From: Bacteroidota bacterium
GTDB lineage: Bacteria; Bacteroidota; Bacteroidia; M30B66
Length of the DNA stretch: 6,367 nucleotides
Assembly: GCA_947497195.1 (NCBI GenBank)
Contig: CANMGM010000135.1
Location: 1-6,367 of the forward strand
Reading direction: 5' to 3'
Shown here piece after piece: positions 5,927-6,367 of this stretch (position 1 is the stretch's first letter; the number at the start of each line of letters is the position of its first letter). A program made the translations under genes and the position numbers. The notes under the pieces are model-generated. The model did no database searches. It worked only from the letters and a program-made list of their open reading frames with translations, and was not told the DNA's origin.

Positions 5927-6367
5927 TTATTTGTTGGCTGATTTCTTAAAATGCTTAAACAGGTAATAAACCACGATTCCTATCGGTAAGACTGTTAATC
6001 CTGCATAATATTCGGCCTTGTCGGCTAACACATTTTTAAAGATAAACCAACCAATAACACCTACAAAAAGCAATGGAAGAATCGGATATAGCGGCACACG
6101 AAAAGGCGGATTTTCGGCAGGATACTTTTTCCTAACAATAAAAATTCCAATGCAGGCGGCTAAAAGGAACATCCATTCAACAAACGTCACATATTCAATT
6201 ATACTGCTAAACGAGCCCCATAGAAAAACCAGAAGCATTGCCCAACCCGATTGCAATAAAATGGCATTAAGCGGAACGCCAAATTCAGGGTGCACTTTCG
6301 CAAAAGCCCCGAAAAACAATCCTTCGTTTGCCATCTGATTAAAAATGCGTGGTGTTGAGAGAATATA
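5927..6367 (-). CDS. APC-family amino acid permease, C-terminal part (start beyond right edge)
   Basis: The frame is open from the window edge, so the 146 visible residues are the C-terminal third of an inner-membrane amino acid/polyamine/organocation permease. The internal methionine at 6334 is not the start. Upstream codons read YILSTPRIFNQ, joining MANEGLFFGAFAKVHPEFGVPLNAI to give the family motif of the form STPRIF...M...DGLFF...F...VHP...TP. That segment is the loop and helix near TM8-9 in APC transporters. Four hydrophobic helices follow: LNAILLQSGWAMLLVFLWG, VEWMFLLAACIGIFIVRKKY, ILPLLFVGVIGWFIFKNVL and LTVLPIGIVVYYLFKHF. The protein ends in a basic cytoplasmic tail, KHFKKSANK. The FRVPLYPILP segment is typical of the LAT/y+LAT-like and related bacterial branches. 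The substrate cannot be decided from this part. It ends 73 bases before sodA starts; no strong terminator is seen in that gap, only a short GGAA/TTCC hairpin (5909-5919). Confidence 0.93.
   Translation of the reverse strand, partial: YILSTPRIFNQMANEGLFFGAFAKVHPEFGVPLNAILLQSGWAMLLVFLWGSFSSIIEYVTFVEWMFLLAACIGIFIVRKKYPAENPPFRVPLYPILPLLFVGVIGWFIFKNVLADKAEYYAGLTVLPIGIVVYYLFKHFKKSANK

Noticed and set aside
6018..6338. Plus-strand 106-residue frame at the right end
   Set aside because: It is antisense to the permease helices, and the complementary frame has clear APC motifs.

Overview
The window looks like an ordinary chromosomal stretch of a Bacteroidota genome, probably class Bacteroidia; I cannot place it more finely. 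Three things point there: the Bacteroidota form of HU with an RNIS-type arm, a HU-TPR-tiny basic protein-RNase G gene order, and promoter-like motifs of the TAnnTTTG (-7) and TTTG (-33) type, with no consistent Shine-Dalgarno sequences. Seven genes are visible, all on the minus strand. Transcription therefore runs from the right end of the window to the left.

In transcription order: (1) 6367-5927 is the C-terminal part of an APC-family amino acid permease, cut by the window edge. (2) 5853-5251 encodes a Mn-type superoxide dismutase, followed by a clear intrinsic terminator at 5211-5241. (3) 5166-3871 encodes glutamate-1-semialdehyde 2,1-aminomutase (hemL), whose candidate promoter overlaps the tail of the sod terminator. 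(4) 3658-2433 holds a compact HU gene, a membrane-anchored TPR protein gene and a 29-residue basic gene of the AURKAIP1/COX24 (bS22/mS38-like) type. The same unit appears to continue into (5) an RNase E/G family endonuclease gene at 2327-777. A well-formed promoter sits just upstream of HU. (6) From 680 to the left edge is the N-terminus of an MMPL/RND-superfamily exporter.

Functionally, the HU-TPR-small protein-RNase unit groups nucleoid structure, a probable ribosomal protein and RNA processing, so it looks like a growth-related housekeeping operon. hemL (tetrapyrrole synthesis) and sod (superoxide removal) are separate units and fit an organism that meets oxygen. No mobile element, CRISPR array, tRNA, rRNA or defence system is visible, and no gap between genes exceeds 300 bases.

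I do not see a previously undescribed system. The points most worth a second look are small: the easily missed 29-codon gene, a perfect 14-bp palindrome over the HU -33 element, a potentially folded RNase leader, a 10-bp inverted repeat before the exporter, and an exact 15-bp tandem repeat inside the 3' end of sod.
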